Shown here: piece by piece, positions 1 through 8,130 of the stretch | Position numbering within the stretch: the stretch's first letter is position 1 | Layout: each line of letters starts with the position of its first letter | Assembly: GCF_007558815.1 (NCBI RefSeq) | Contig: NZ_VLTJ01000010.1 | Location: 84,639 to 148,638, forward strand | DNA length: 64,000 nucleotides | Origin: Verticiella sediminum | GTDB taxonomy: Bacteria > Pseudomonadota > Gammaproteobacteria > Burkholderiales > Burkholderiaceae_B | Direction of reading: 5' to 3' | Translations under genes and position numbers: made by a program | Notes under the pieces: model-generated | What the model was told of the DNA's origin: nothing | What the model saw: the letters and a program-made list of their open reading frames with translations, nothing else | Databases searched by the model: none

Positions 1-200
1 ACGAACTTGACGACACACAGCGCTACGACCCATAGGGCGGCGGCTACGGCCATGTAGCCCCACGGTTCTCTCAACTCCGTGTTCCACAGTCGCGCTGCGG
101 TCAGAACGGCCGCAATGAGCACCGGCACACCCGCCCATATCTCGAGTGCCGCGCGAGAACGCCATCTAGGCGTGCGTTTAAGCCCTGGTATGTGCTTCAT
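1..200 (-). CDS. Small membrane protein, 3' end outside the window
   Basis: An open frame runs from an ATG at 198-200 to the window edge, giving 66 residues without a stop. It starts MKHIPGLKRTPRWRSRAALE, a basic N-terminus. Two hydrophobic stretches follow, at about residues 20-37 and 47-65, separated by a charged turn (NTELREPW), so an inner-membrane protein with a cytoplasmic N-terminus is likely. The family cannot be recognised from this fragment. It lies on the same strand as the queuosine genes but about 120 bases downstream of queD. The frame is supported only by its amphipathic and hydrophobic pattern. Confidence 0.5.
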   Translation of the reverse strand, partial: MKHIPGLKRTPRWRSRAALEIWAGVPVLIAAVLTAARLWNTELREPWGYMAVAAALWVVALCVVKF

Positions 201-320
201 GCGTAGCGTCGTGTCTATGCGCCAAGTGAAAAGACGGCGCCGGGCAGGTCTCCGGATTCTGCCGTCAGCCGAGCCCGCTGTCACTGTTCGCTACGCAATG
301 GCGTTGCGCCCGGCTCCGGC

Positions 321-710
321 TCAGTTCGTCCCGTCCGCCTGCGGCTGCGGCGGCAGGGTGAGCTTGCAGCTATCGCCCACCGACTCGCGCCAGACGCGCA
401 CGGCGGTGACGGGCACCTGGGGCGAGAGCTTGCGCGCGATGAAGACGCACAGGTTCTCCAGCGTGGGCGGGCCCAGCTCGGGGACTTCGTCGAGCAAACG
501 ATGATCGAGCGCGTCGCGCACGGCCGCGAGCTCGCGGCGCAGGTGGCCCAGGTCCATGACCATGCCGGTGCGCGGGTTGCGCACACCCTCGACGAAGACT
601 TCGGCGTGGTAGGTGTGGCCGTGGATGCGCAGGCTGCCTTCGCGTTCGATCTCGCGGTCCAGGGTGTGCGCCGCGTCGAACCAGAAGCGCTGGGAGAGCT
701 CGAACTTCAT
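321..710 (-). CDS. queD: 6-carboxytetrahydropterin synthase-like protein (QueD family)
   Basis: This 129-residue protein belongs to the QueD/PTPS family, which converts 7,8-dihydroneopterin triphosphate to 6-carboxytetrahydropterin in 7-deazaguanine (queuosine) synthesis. The zinc ligands are visible as His15 (FDAAHTL) and the pair His30/His32 (IHGHTYH). The usual catalytic cysteine of CxxxHGH is absent: Ser26 stands there (SLRIHGH). The late ENL motif (TLENLCVF) and the terminal acidic region are present. Its ATG overlaps the queE stop as ATGA, so it is translationally coupled as the last gene of queC-queE-queD. The context makes the pathway assignment firm, but the missing cysteine leaves the chemistry open. 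Confidence 0.88.
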   Translation of the reverse strand: MKFELSQRFWFDAAHTLDREIEREGSLRIHGHTYHAEVFVEGVRNPRTGMVMDLGHLRRELAAVRDALDHRLLDEVPELGPPTLENLCVFIARKLSPQVPVTAVRVWRESVGDSCKLTLPPQPQADGTN

Positions 711-1342
711 CGGATGTTGATGACCTTGTGGGTTTGCAGGCTCAGGTGCCAGGCCGGCCGGGCCATGCACTGAGCGATACAGGCCTCGGTGTTGGCGCGC
801 TGCTGCGCGTTGTCCATCGGCTGCAGGTAGCGGTGCGCGAAGTCGCCGCGCTCGAGTTCGTCCAGGTCCAGGCCGGGCTGCGGCCAGACCACCTTGAGTT
901 CGTGGCCGCTGCGCTGCACCCACGGCGCGCCGGCCTTGGGGCTGACGCAGATCCAGTCCAGGCCTGCCGGAGCCTCTACCGAGCCGTTGGTCTCCACGGC
1001 GATCTCGAAGCCTTGTGCATGCAAGGCGTCGATGAGTGCTGCGTCCACCTGCAGCAAGGGTTCGCCGCCGGTGAGCACGACCAGGCGGTGCGCGCGGTCG
1101 GCCGTGGGCCACTGGCCGGCGATGCGCTCGGCCAGCTCGGCCGCCGCGCGGAACTTGCCGCCCAGGGTGCCGTCGGTGCCGACGAAATCCGTGTCGCAGA
1201 ACTGGCAGATCGCCTTGCCGCGGTCTTCCTCGCGGCCGGTCCAGAGGTTGCAGCCGGCGAAGCGGCAGAACACGGCCGGTCGGCCCGCGTTCGCGCCTTC
1301 GCCCTGCAGCGTGTAGAAGATTTCCTTGACGCTGTAGGTCAT
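707..1342 (-). CDS. queE: 7-carboxy-7-deazaguanine synthase (radical SAM)
   Basis: QueE contracts 6-carboxytetrahydropterin to 7-carboxy-7-deazaguanine using S-adenosylmethionine and a 4Fe-4S cluster. The 211-residue protein starts [20 protein letters not shown]. Its cluster cysteines are Cys31, Cys46 and Cys49, the CX14CX2C spacing known from Burkholderia-type QueE rather than CX3CX2C. A GGEP motif (LTGGEPLL) and the VETNGS strand follow, as in the family. Its start overlaps the end of queC and its stop overlaps the start of queD, both as ATGA, so the three genes form one coupled operon. The queC stop it overlaps lies at the end of an in-frame repeat array. Confidence 0.95.
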   Translation of the reverse strand: MTYSVKEIFYTLQGEGANAGRPAVFCRFAGCNLWTGREEDRGKAICQFCDTDFVGTDGTLGGKFRAAAELAERIAGQWPTADRAHRLVVLTGGEPLLQVDAALIDALHAQGFEIAVETNGSVEAPAGLDWICVSPKAGAPWVQRSGHELKVVWPQPGLDLDELERGDFAHRYLQPMDNAQQRANTEACIAQCMARPAWHLSLQTHKVINIR

Positions 1343-2247
1343 GGACGACCCTCCGGCCGCTGCGCGGCCACCTCCCCGAGGGAGGCAGCGCCGCCTTCGG
1401 GCGGCCGGGCGGCGGCGCTGTGGGGACGACCCTCCGGCCGCTGCGCGGCCACCTCCCCGAGGGAGGCAGCGCCGCCTTCGGGCGGCCGGGCGGTGGTGCT
1501 GTGGGGACGGCCCTCCGGCCGCTGCGCGGCCATCTCTCCGCTCAACGCCCCGCGCCACTGCGCGTAGCCGCGCGCGCGCAGCGCGCAGGCGGGGCAGGTG
1601 CCGCAGCCGTGGCCCCAGTCGTGCAGCTCGCCGCGCTCGCCGAGGTAGCAGGTGTGCGTGTCGGCGCGAACGATCTCGACCAGGGCGTCGCCGCCCAGGT
1701 CTTGCGTGAGTTGCCAGGTCTCGGCCTTGTCCAGCCACATCAGCGGCGTCTCGAACACGAAGGCGCGGTCGGTGCCCAGGTTGAGCGCGACCTGCATGGC
1801 CTTGATGGTGACGTCGCGGCAGTCCGGGTATCCCGAATAGTCCGTTTCGCACATGCCGCCCACGATCACGTCCAGATTGCGGCGATAGGCCAGCGCGCCG
1901 GCAAGCGTCAGGAACAGCAGATTGCGCCCGGGCACGAAGGTGTTGGGCAGGCCGTTGGCCTGCATCTGGACCTCGGCGTCGCGGGTGAGGGCGGTGTCGC
2001 TGATCTCGCCCAGCACGTCCACGCGCAGCAGATGGTCGTCGCCCAGGCGCGGGGCCCAGGCCGGGAAGGCAGCAGCGATGCGATCGCGCACGTGCGTGCG
2101 GCAATCGAGTTCGATGCGATGGCGCTGGCCGTAATCGAAACCGACCGTCTCCACGTGGGCGTACCTGTCCAGGGCCCATGCCAGGCATGCGGTGGAATCC
2201 TGGCCGCCGGAGAACAGCACGAGTGCTCGCCGATGGTTCAAGTTCAT
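1339..2247 (-). CDS. queC: 7-cyano-7-deazaguanine synthase with repeat-derived C-terminal tail
   Basis: QueC converts 7-carboxy-7-deazaguanine plus ammonia and ATP to preQ0 in the cytoplasm. The ATP-pyrophosphatase P-loop (SGGQDS) is at residues 13-18. The zinc-site cysteines lie near residues 190-215 (CYLGERG...[10 protein letters not shown]). The family usually ends soon after the last cysteine, at roughly 220-240 residues. This protein has 302. The extra C-terminal stretch of about 65 residues is a translated tandem repeat of 27 residues (two full copies and a partial third, containing [20 protein letters not shown]). The repeat period of 81 bp keeps the frame open, and the ATGA overlap with queE is preserved. 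The catalytic core looks intact. Confidence 0.93.
   Translation of the reverse strand: MNLNHRRALVLFSGGQDSTACLAWALDRYAHVETVGFDYGQRHRIELDCRTHVRDRIAAAFPAWAPRLGDDHLLRVDVLGEISDTALTRDAEVQMQANGLPNTFVPGRNLLFLTLAGALAYRRNLDVIVGGMCETDYSGYPDCRDVTIKAMQVALNLGTDRAFVFETPLMWLDKAETWQLTQDLGGDALVEIVRADTHTCYLGERGELHDWGHGCGTCPACALRARGYAQWRGALSGEMAAQRPEGRPHSTTARPPEGGAASLGEVAAQRPEGRPHSAAARPPEGGAASLGEVAAQRPEGRP
1343..1535. repeat. Tandem 81-bp GC-rich repeat (two units plus a partial third)
   Basis: Two near-identical units begin at about 1344 and 1425, and a partial third begins at 1506. They differ at only a few bases. Each unit holds nested inverted repeats: CGGCCG/CGCGGCC, CCTCCC/GGGAGG, and GCCGCC/GGCGGC around a TTCG loop (plus strand). 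The array lies within the last 200 bases of queC and is read in frame. The unit has the character of REP-like interspersed elements of beta-proteobacteria. That assignment is an inference from structure, not from a database match. Confidence 0.85.
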
Positions 2248-2404
2248 GTTGTCTTACCTCGAAGCGTGGGCACCGGAACAAGGCGGCACGCAGGCCGCGG
2301 GGCGGCCGACCCGCCTGGCCGGACGGCGCAGGCGGCATGCCCGGGGCGGCATTTCCGCAGGGCACGAACGCGTCGGCAGCAGGCAGGGGCCCGAACCGAG
2401 CGTA

Positions 2405-2420
2405 ACCGAATATTGTACTG
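2405..2420 (-). promoter_or_regulatory. Possible -10 region for queC
   Basis: On the minus strand the sequence TACAAT (2412-2417) lies in the only AT-rich patch of the 262-bp divergent gap between queC and the carbonic-anhydrase-like gene. The patch reads ATATTGTA on the plus strand. No convincing -35 element is visible. The implied leader to the queC ATG is about 160 bases and shows no preQ1-riboswitch-like motif that I can recognise. Confidence 0.25.
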
Positions 2421-2509
2421 CAGGCTGTGCGCCGCGTGGGAAGACCCTGGGAATGCCATCGGTGCGCGGTGCAGGCTACAGTTAGCGTCTCAACAACGGA
2501 GGATTGGCA

Positions 2510-3034
2510 ATGACCTGCTATCGACTGTCCGGCGTCGCGCCGGAAATCGCCGAGAACGCCTACGTGGCCCGCGAAGCCACGGTGATCGGCAAGGTCAAGC
2601 TGGGCGACAAGGTCAGCATCTGGGCTGGCGCGGTGCTGCGCGGCGACAACGAACTCATCTCGGTCGGCGACAACAGCAACATCCAGGAGGGCTCGGTGCT
2701 GCACACCGATCCCGGCAAGCCCCTGGACATCGGCCGCCACGTCACCGTCGGCCACCAGGCCATGCTGCACGGTTGCACCATCGGCGATGGCACGCTGATC
2801 GGCATCCAGGCGGTGGTGCTCAACGGCGCGGTCATCGGCAAGTACTGTCTGGTCGGCGCCGGCGCCATCGTGACCGAAGGCAAAGTGTTTCCGGAGCGCT
2901 CGCTCATCCTGGGCGCACCGGCCAAGGTCGTGCGCCAACTGTCGGACGAGGACGTCGAGCGGCTGAAGCGCAATTCGGCGACCTACGTGGAGCGGGGGCA
3001 GTTGTTCCGCAAAGAGCTGGAAGCGATTGATTGA
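2510..3034 (+). CDS. Gamma-class carbonic anhydrase family protein
   Basis: This 174-residue protein is a left-handed beta-helix made of hexapeptide repeats (for example IGKVKLGDKVSIWAGAVLRG). It has the metal-binding histidines of the gamma-carbonic anhydrase family in LHTDP and in VGHQAMLHG. Members (YrdA/CaiE/PaaY-like) bind zinc or iron. Some hydrate CO2 and some act as thioesterases, so the substrate is not certain. The ATG at 2510 is preceded at six bases by a strong GGAGGA site (2498-2503), which is why it is preferred over an in-frame TTG at 2504. It is a single gene convergent with leuD, with a 28-bp gap. Confidence 0.9.
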   Translation: MTCYRLSGVAPEIAENAYVAREATVIGKVKLGDKVSIWAGAVLRGDNELISVGDNSNIQEGSVLHTDPGKPLDIGRHVTVGHQAMLHGCTIGDGTLIGIQAVVLNGAVIGKYCLVGAGAIVTEGKVFPERSLILGAPAKVVRQLSDEDVERLKRNSATYVERGQLFRKELEAID

Positions 3035-3062
3035 GGTGAGTGTGATGCGCGGTCGGCGGTCT

Positions 3063-3694
3063 TCAGCGCGCGGCCGGGTGGCCCCGGGACGGCGCCTGCA
3101 GCCATGGCCGCCCCGCCTCGTACCGTTGCATGAAGGCCGCGATGGCGTCCATGTGGCCCAGCGTCAACCCGATCTCGTCCAGGCCTTCCAGGAGCATGTG
3201 CTTGCGCAAGGGATCGATCTCGAAGCGGTGGACGGGCAGTTCGGGGCAGGTGACGCTCTGCTCGGCGAGCGCCACCGTGAGTTCCGTCGTCGGTCGAGCC
3301 TGGACGCGTTCGAGCAGGCCCTGGACGGCATCGGCCGGCAGCACGATGGGCAGCAGGCCGTTCTTGAACGCGTTGCCGAAGAAAATGTCGGCGAAGCTCG
3401 GCGCGATGACGGCCCGGATGCCGGCGTCGGCCAAGGCCCACACCGCGCTCTCGCGCGAGGAGCCGCAGCCGAAGTTCTCCCCCGCGATCAGCAGCTCGGC
3501 CGTGCGCCATTCGGGCCGGTTGAGGGGAAAGTCCGGTTTCTCGCGGCCGGCTTCGTGGCGCAGGTCGTGAAAGAGCGCTTCGGCAAAGCCCTGGGCGCGT
3601 GGGCGCGACAGATAGCGCGCGGGCACGATCTGATCGGTGTCGCAGTTGGCCAGATCCAGCGCAATGGCACGCGAGCGGACGGTCGTGAAGGGCT

Positions 3695-3698
<4 letters not shown>
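3063..3698 (-). CDS. leuD: LeuD-type small subunit of an aconitase-family hydratase
   Basis: This 211-residue protein matches the swivelling domain of isopropylmalate isomerase (3-isopropylmalate dehydratase small subunit). It carries the NCDTDQIVPARYL start region, the GENFGCGSSRE substrate-recognition loop and the FADIFFGNAFKNGLLP signature. Its ATG overlaps the leuC stop as ATGA. It is the last gene of an operon of a Bug-type binding protein, a dioxygenase and LeuC, with no leuB nearby. This context suggests a catabolic hydratase of the LeuCD/dimethylmaleate-hydratase type as easily as leucine synthesis. The family is certain, the substrate is not. Confidence 0.85.
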
Positions 3699-5094
<1,396 letters not shown>

Positions 5095-5098
<4 letters not shown>

Positions 5099-6216
5099 GA
5101 TTGCTCCGTGGCGTAGCGCTCGTGCATGCCGAAGGCTTGCGCCTGCGCCTGCTCGAGGGCCAGGAACGCCGGCGTGATGTTCTGCCCGCGCAGGCCGCCG
5201 CGCACGGCGCCGGCGCGTACGTCCTTGAATGCGTCGGCCCAACTGGCCGGCAGGGCCTGGGCCTGGGGCAGCGCCAGCCAGAGGCGCAGCAGGTGCCGCT
5301 TCTCGTCGGCTTCGGCGTGGTCCTCGAACGCGGTGCGCGAGTGGATCAGCACGTAGTTGTTCAGCAACTGCAGGTCGCCTTCCTCGAGCTGCATGGAAAA
5401 GCACAGTTCGGGCGACGCCGCGAGGCGATCCACGGTCTCGACGGCCGCCTGCTGCGCCGGGGTGAGCCGCGGCGCGTCGGGGAAGTCCCGCTGCGCGGCC
5501 ACGATGTTCTTGCGGTTGGTGCGAAATGCCGGTGTGCCGTCGTCGGCGCGACCCAGCATGGGGCTCAGATAGAGGGGCGCGTCGCCCGGCGCTTGGCCGC
5601 CTTGCCAACTGAACGGGATCGGCTCTTCCAGCGCCTGCGCCTGCTGCGGGTGCAGGCGGCGCATGGTTTCGACGATTGCCAGCGAGCTCGCGACCAGACT
5701 GTCGCCGCCCTGGCGCGCCGTGCGGCGGCAGAGCAGGGCGACCACGTCGCAGAAGTCGATGTGGAAATCCAGTTGCTGGTTGGTGTTGTAGCCGCGGCCG
5801 TTGGTGACACGGTAGCTGCCGCCCTCGTCGCGCACGTCGTTCAGGACCTCGCTGGCACGGTTCTGCGGACGCGGCACGCCGTTGTGCAGCCCGATGCCCC
5901 ACAGCGCGAGCCGCGTGTCGGCCTCATCCCATTCGCGCACCGGCAGGCCCTTGAGCAGGCACATGCCCCAGCGGCCCTGGGTGGCATCGAAGGCCTGTCG
6001 GAGCTCGGCACGCGTTGCATCGGCCAGCGGGTAGTCTGCCTGGCGCAATTGCAACAGCGGCTTGCCGGTGGCGCGGGCGTGGCGGGTGGCTGTACCCAAG
6101 TCGGCCCGGGCGGCCGGGCTCAGGCGCCGGACCCAGCCGCGGTCCGCCTGGGCCTCGCGCGCGGTCCAGGGTGCGGGGGCATCCGGGCGGGTTTGTGGGG
6201 CTGTCGTGGCGTTCAT
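5095..6216 (-). CDS. TauD/TfdA-family Fe(II)/2-oxoglutarate-type dioxygenase
   Basis: This 373-residue protein has the iron facial triad: His152 and Asp154 (DFHIDF), and distal His292 (LIHSRTAFEDH). An arginine near residue 311 (HLLRLWL) is placed to bind 2-oxoglutarate. FRTNRKNI and NGRGYNTN also occur in TauD-like hydroxylases. The N-terminal 90 residues form a divergent helical region longer than in taurine dioxygenase itself. The ATG at 6216 overlaps the stop of the Bug gene, and its stop overlaps the leuC ATG. It probably hydroxylates the compound delivered by the Bug protein. The substrate cannot be named from sequence. Confidence 0.85.
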
Positions 6217-7190
6217 CGGGCGAGATATTTCTTGCCGAGGGGGGTGATGGCCTCCAGATCCTCGGCCACGTCGCGGCGGAATTCGTCGGGTGTGTTGAAC
6301 ACCGGGATGCCGCCCTGGGACTCGATCGCCGTCAGCACGTCGGGCTTCTTGCCGGCATCCTGGACGGCACGGTAGATGCGATCGACGATAGGCTGCGGCG
6401 TGCCTTCGCGCACCATCAGGCCGTACCACGTGGTGCCGCCTTTTGCCGGATAGCCCGCCTCGTCGAAGGTGGGTACGTCCGGCAGGCGCGTGTAGCGTTC
6501 GGGCGTGCCGACGGCCAGCGCCTTGGCGCGCTTGTCGTGGTGCAGAGGCGTTGCCAGGGCGGCCGATACCAGCGCAATGTCGATGTGCCCGCCCAGCAGG
6601 TCGTTGACCATCTGCGACGTGCCTTTGTAGGGTACGGTCACTGCGTTCTCGAGGCCGCCGAGCTCCGCCAACTGGCGGCCGACCAGCTCGGCCGAAGGCG
6701 TGGCGTAGCCGTAGCTACAGCCGGTGGCTCGGGCCTTGCAATGTTGGAACATTTCTTCGAGCGTCCCGGCGGCGCTGTCGCCCCGCACGAGCGGCACCAT
6801 GGGCGAGCTTTGCAGCTTGGTGATGAGCGTGAGGTCGCGCGCGATGTCCACCTTGGCCTCGGGTACGGCCCATGGCCAGAGCAGCATGGAGTTCAACTGC
6901 AGCAGCACGGTGTAGCCGTCGGCCGGCTGCGACAGGACGCGCTGGGTGCCGATCCAGCCGTCCACGCCGGCGCGATTTTCCACGATGACCGGTTCGCCCC
7001 ACGTGCTCTGCAGCGAGGCCGCCAGCGTGCGCGCGACAGCGTCCGTGCCGCCGCCGGCGGCATACGGCACGACGATGGTGACCGGCCGTTCCGGGTATTC
7101 GGCATGTGCCGCTGCGCCGAGCAGGGCGCTCAGGCCGAGGGCGGCCGCGAAACGACGCCAACGACGCTTGTGTTGCTGATATGGACCCAT
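6213..7190 (-). CDS. Bug/TctC-family periplasmic solute-binding protein
   Basis: This 325-residue protein has a basic N-terminus and hydrophobic signal peptide ending near AAAHA (residue 30). The mature protein starts EYPERPVTIVVPYAAGGGTD, the typical Bug start. ENRAGVDGWIGTQ and PDGYTVLLQ are further family motifs. Bug proteins bind carboxylates or aromatic acids in the periplasm and work with tripartite tricarboxylate (Tct) membrane subunits. None are encoded here, which is normal for Bordetella-type genomes. A GGAGGAG site directly precedes the ATG. It is the first gene of the operon and lies divergently from the GntR regulator, which likely responds to the same compound. Confidence 0.93.
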   Translation of the reverse strand: MGPYQQHKRRWRRFAAALGLSALLGAAAHAEYPERPVTIVVPYAAGGGTDAVARTLAASLQSTWGEPVIVENRAGVDGWIGTQRVLSQPADGYTVLLQLNSMLLWPWAVPEAKVDIARDLTLITKLQSSPMVPLVRGDSAAGTLEEMFQHCKARATGCSYGYATPSAELVGRQLAELGGLENAVTVPYKGTSQMVNDLLGGHIDIALVSAALATPLHHDKRAKALAVGTPERYTRLPDVPTFDEAGYPAKGGTTWYGLMVREGTPQPIVDRIYRAVQDAGKKPDVLTAIESQGGIPVFNTPDEFRRDVAEDLEAITPLGKKYLAR

Positions 7191-7292
7191 GGTCTCCTCC
7201 TGGCTGCCCTGCGTGGGGCTCTCGATAATCCTACTAAATATATAACATCATAATATCATAATGAATATAGCAATCGGTAGAATCGTCCGCCT
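7191..7292. promoter_or_regulatory. Divergent promoter/operator region of the GntR-controlled operon
   Basis: The 102-bp gap between the Bug gene and the gntR gene is strongly AT-rich from about 7230 to 7275, in contrast to its surroundings. It contains a perfect 8-bp direct repeat, ATCATAAT, at 7247-7254 and 7255-7262. TATATAAC lies just to the left and GAATATAG just to the right. This is a plausible overlapping promoter pair with an operator for the adjacent GntR/UTRA regulator. Operator identity is inferred from position. Confidence 0.55.
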
Positions 7293-8093
7293 ATGACGGA
7301 ATTCCTACGCACAGAGAAGCTGGTCAAGACGCCGGGCACCGCGCTGCACCGGCAGTTGTTCCTCGTTCTGCGCGAGCAGATCACCCGCGGGGTGTACGGT
7401 CCCGGCGCGATGCTGCCCAACGAGGACGAGCTGTGCGCGCATTTCGGCGTGTCGAAGATCACCGTGCGCCGCGCGCTGTCCGATCTCAAGCAGCAGGAGC
7501 TGATCGAGCGGCAGCAGGGCCGCGGGACCTTCGTCAGCACCCGGCTGCCGCAGGCGCATCCGTTCGAGGCCGTGGGCTTTCTCGACGCCTTGAAGATGCG
7601 GGGGCGCGAGACGCAGGTGCGCGTGCTCGAGCTGCGCCGCGAGGTGCCGCCGGGCGCGGTTGCGCTGCAGATGCGCATGCGCAGCAACGAGGAGGCGGTG
7701 TACGCCGCACGTCTGCGCCACGTGGGCGACACGCCGCTGATCGTCACCGAGGCCTGGGTGCCGCTGGCGCTGGGCGCATCGGTGACGGTCGAAGAACTCG
7801 AGCGGCGGCCGCTGTACGAGCTGCTGCTGGCCCAGGGCGTGGTCTTCGATCGCGTGGTCGAGGAGATCACGGCCGTGCTGGCGAACCCGGTATACGCCAA
7901 GCTGCTGCGCACCGAGGTGGGCGCGCCGCTGCTGCGCGTGACCCGCCTGGTCTACGACACCGAGGGCGAGCCGGTGGAGCACCTGACCCTGCACGTCAGC
8001 CCGGACCGCAGCCGGATGCTGCTCAGCCTGCAGCCCAAGGAGCTGGAGCAGGGCATCTCCAGCCGCATCGTGCACGACCCGCTGCTGCCTTGA
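7293..8093 (+). CDS. GntR-family regulator, HutC/UTRA type
   Basis: This 266-residue transcription factor has an N-terminal winged helix-turn-helix at about residues 18-82, with the GntR signature LPNEDELCAHFGVSKITVRR and GRGTFV. A UTRA effector-binding domain follows at about 95-250, with the typical EPVEHLTLHVSPDR end. UTRA domains sense small organic ligands. It is divergent from the Bug-tauD-leuCD operon and is its obvious candidate regulator. The ATG at 7293 sits at the edge of the AT-rich promoter region. Confidence 0.92.
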   Translation: MTEFLRTEKLVKTPGTALHRQLFLVLREQITRGVYGPGAMLPNEDELCAHFGVSKITVRRALSDLKQQELIERQQGRGTFVSTRLPQAHPFEAVGFLDALKMRGRETQVRVLELRREVPPGAVALQMRMRSNEEAVYAARLRHVGDTPLIVTEAWVPLALGASVTVEELERRPLYELLLAQGVVFDRVVEEITAVLANPVYAKLLRTEVGAPLLRVTRLVYDTEGEPVEHLTLHVSPDRSRMLLSLQPKELEQGISSRIVHDPLLP

Positions 8094-8130
8094 GCCCTCT
8101 GCCGGCGCGCTCGGGCCCGCGCTTTACCCG

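Noticed and set aside
1343..1535. CRISPR-like reading of the 81-bp repeats
   Set aside because: Units abut with no unique spacers, and the array lies inside a coding frame.
2244..2459. Open frame of 71 residues between queC and the carbonic-anhydrase-like gene
   Set aside because: Arginine/proline/cysteine-rich translation with no ribosome-binding site; it is the promoter region of both neighbours.
707..2938. Long minus-strand frame of 743 residues covering queE, the queC region and the opposite strand of the carbonic-anhydrase gene
   Set aside because: Only the last 211 residues match a protein (QueE); the rest is low-complexity antisense translation.
1420..3030. 536-residue plus-strand frame antisense to queC
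   Set aside because: Runs through the repeats and the carbonic-anhydrase gene in another frame, with no family similarity.
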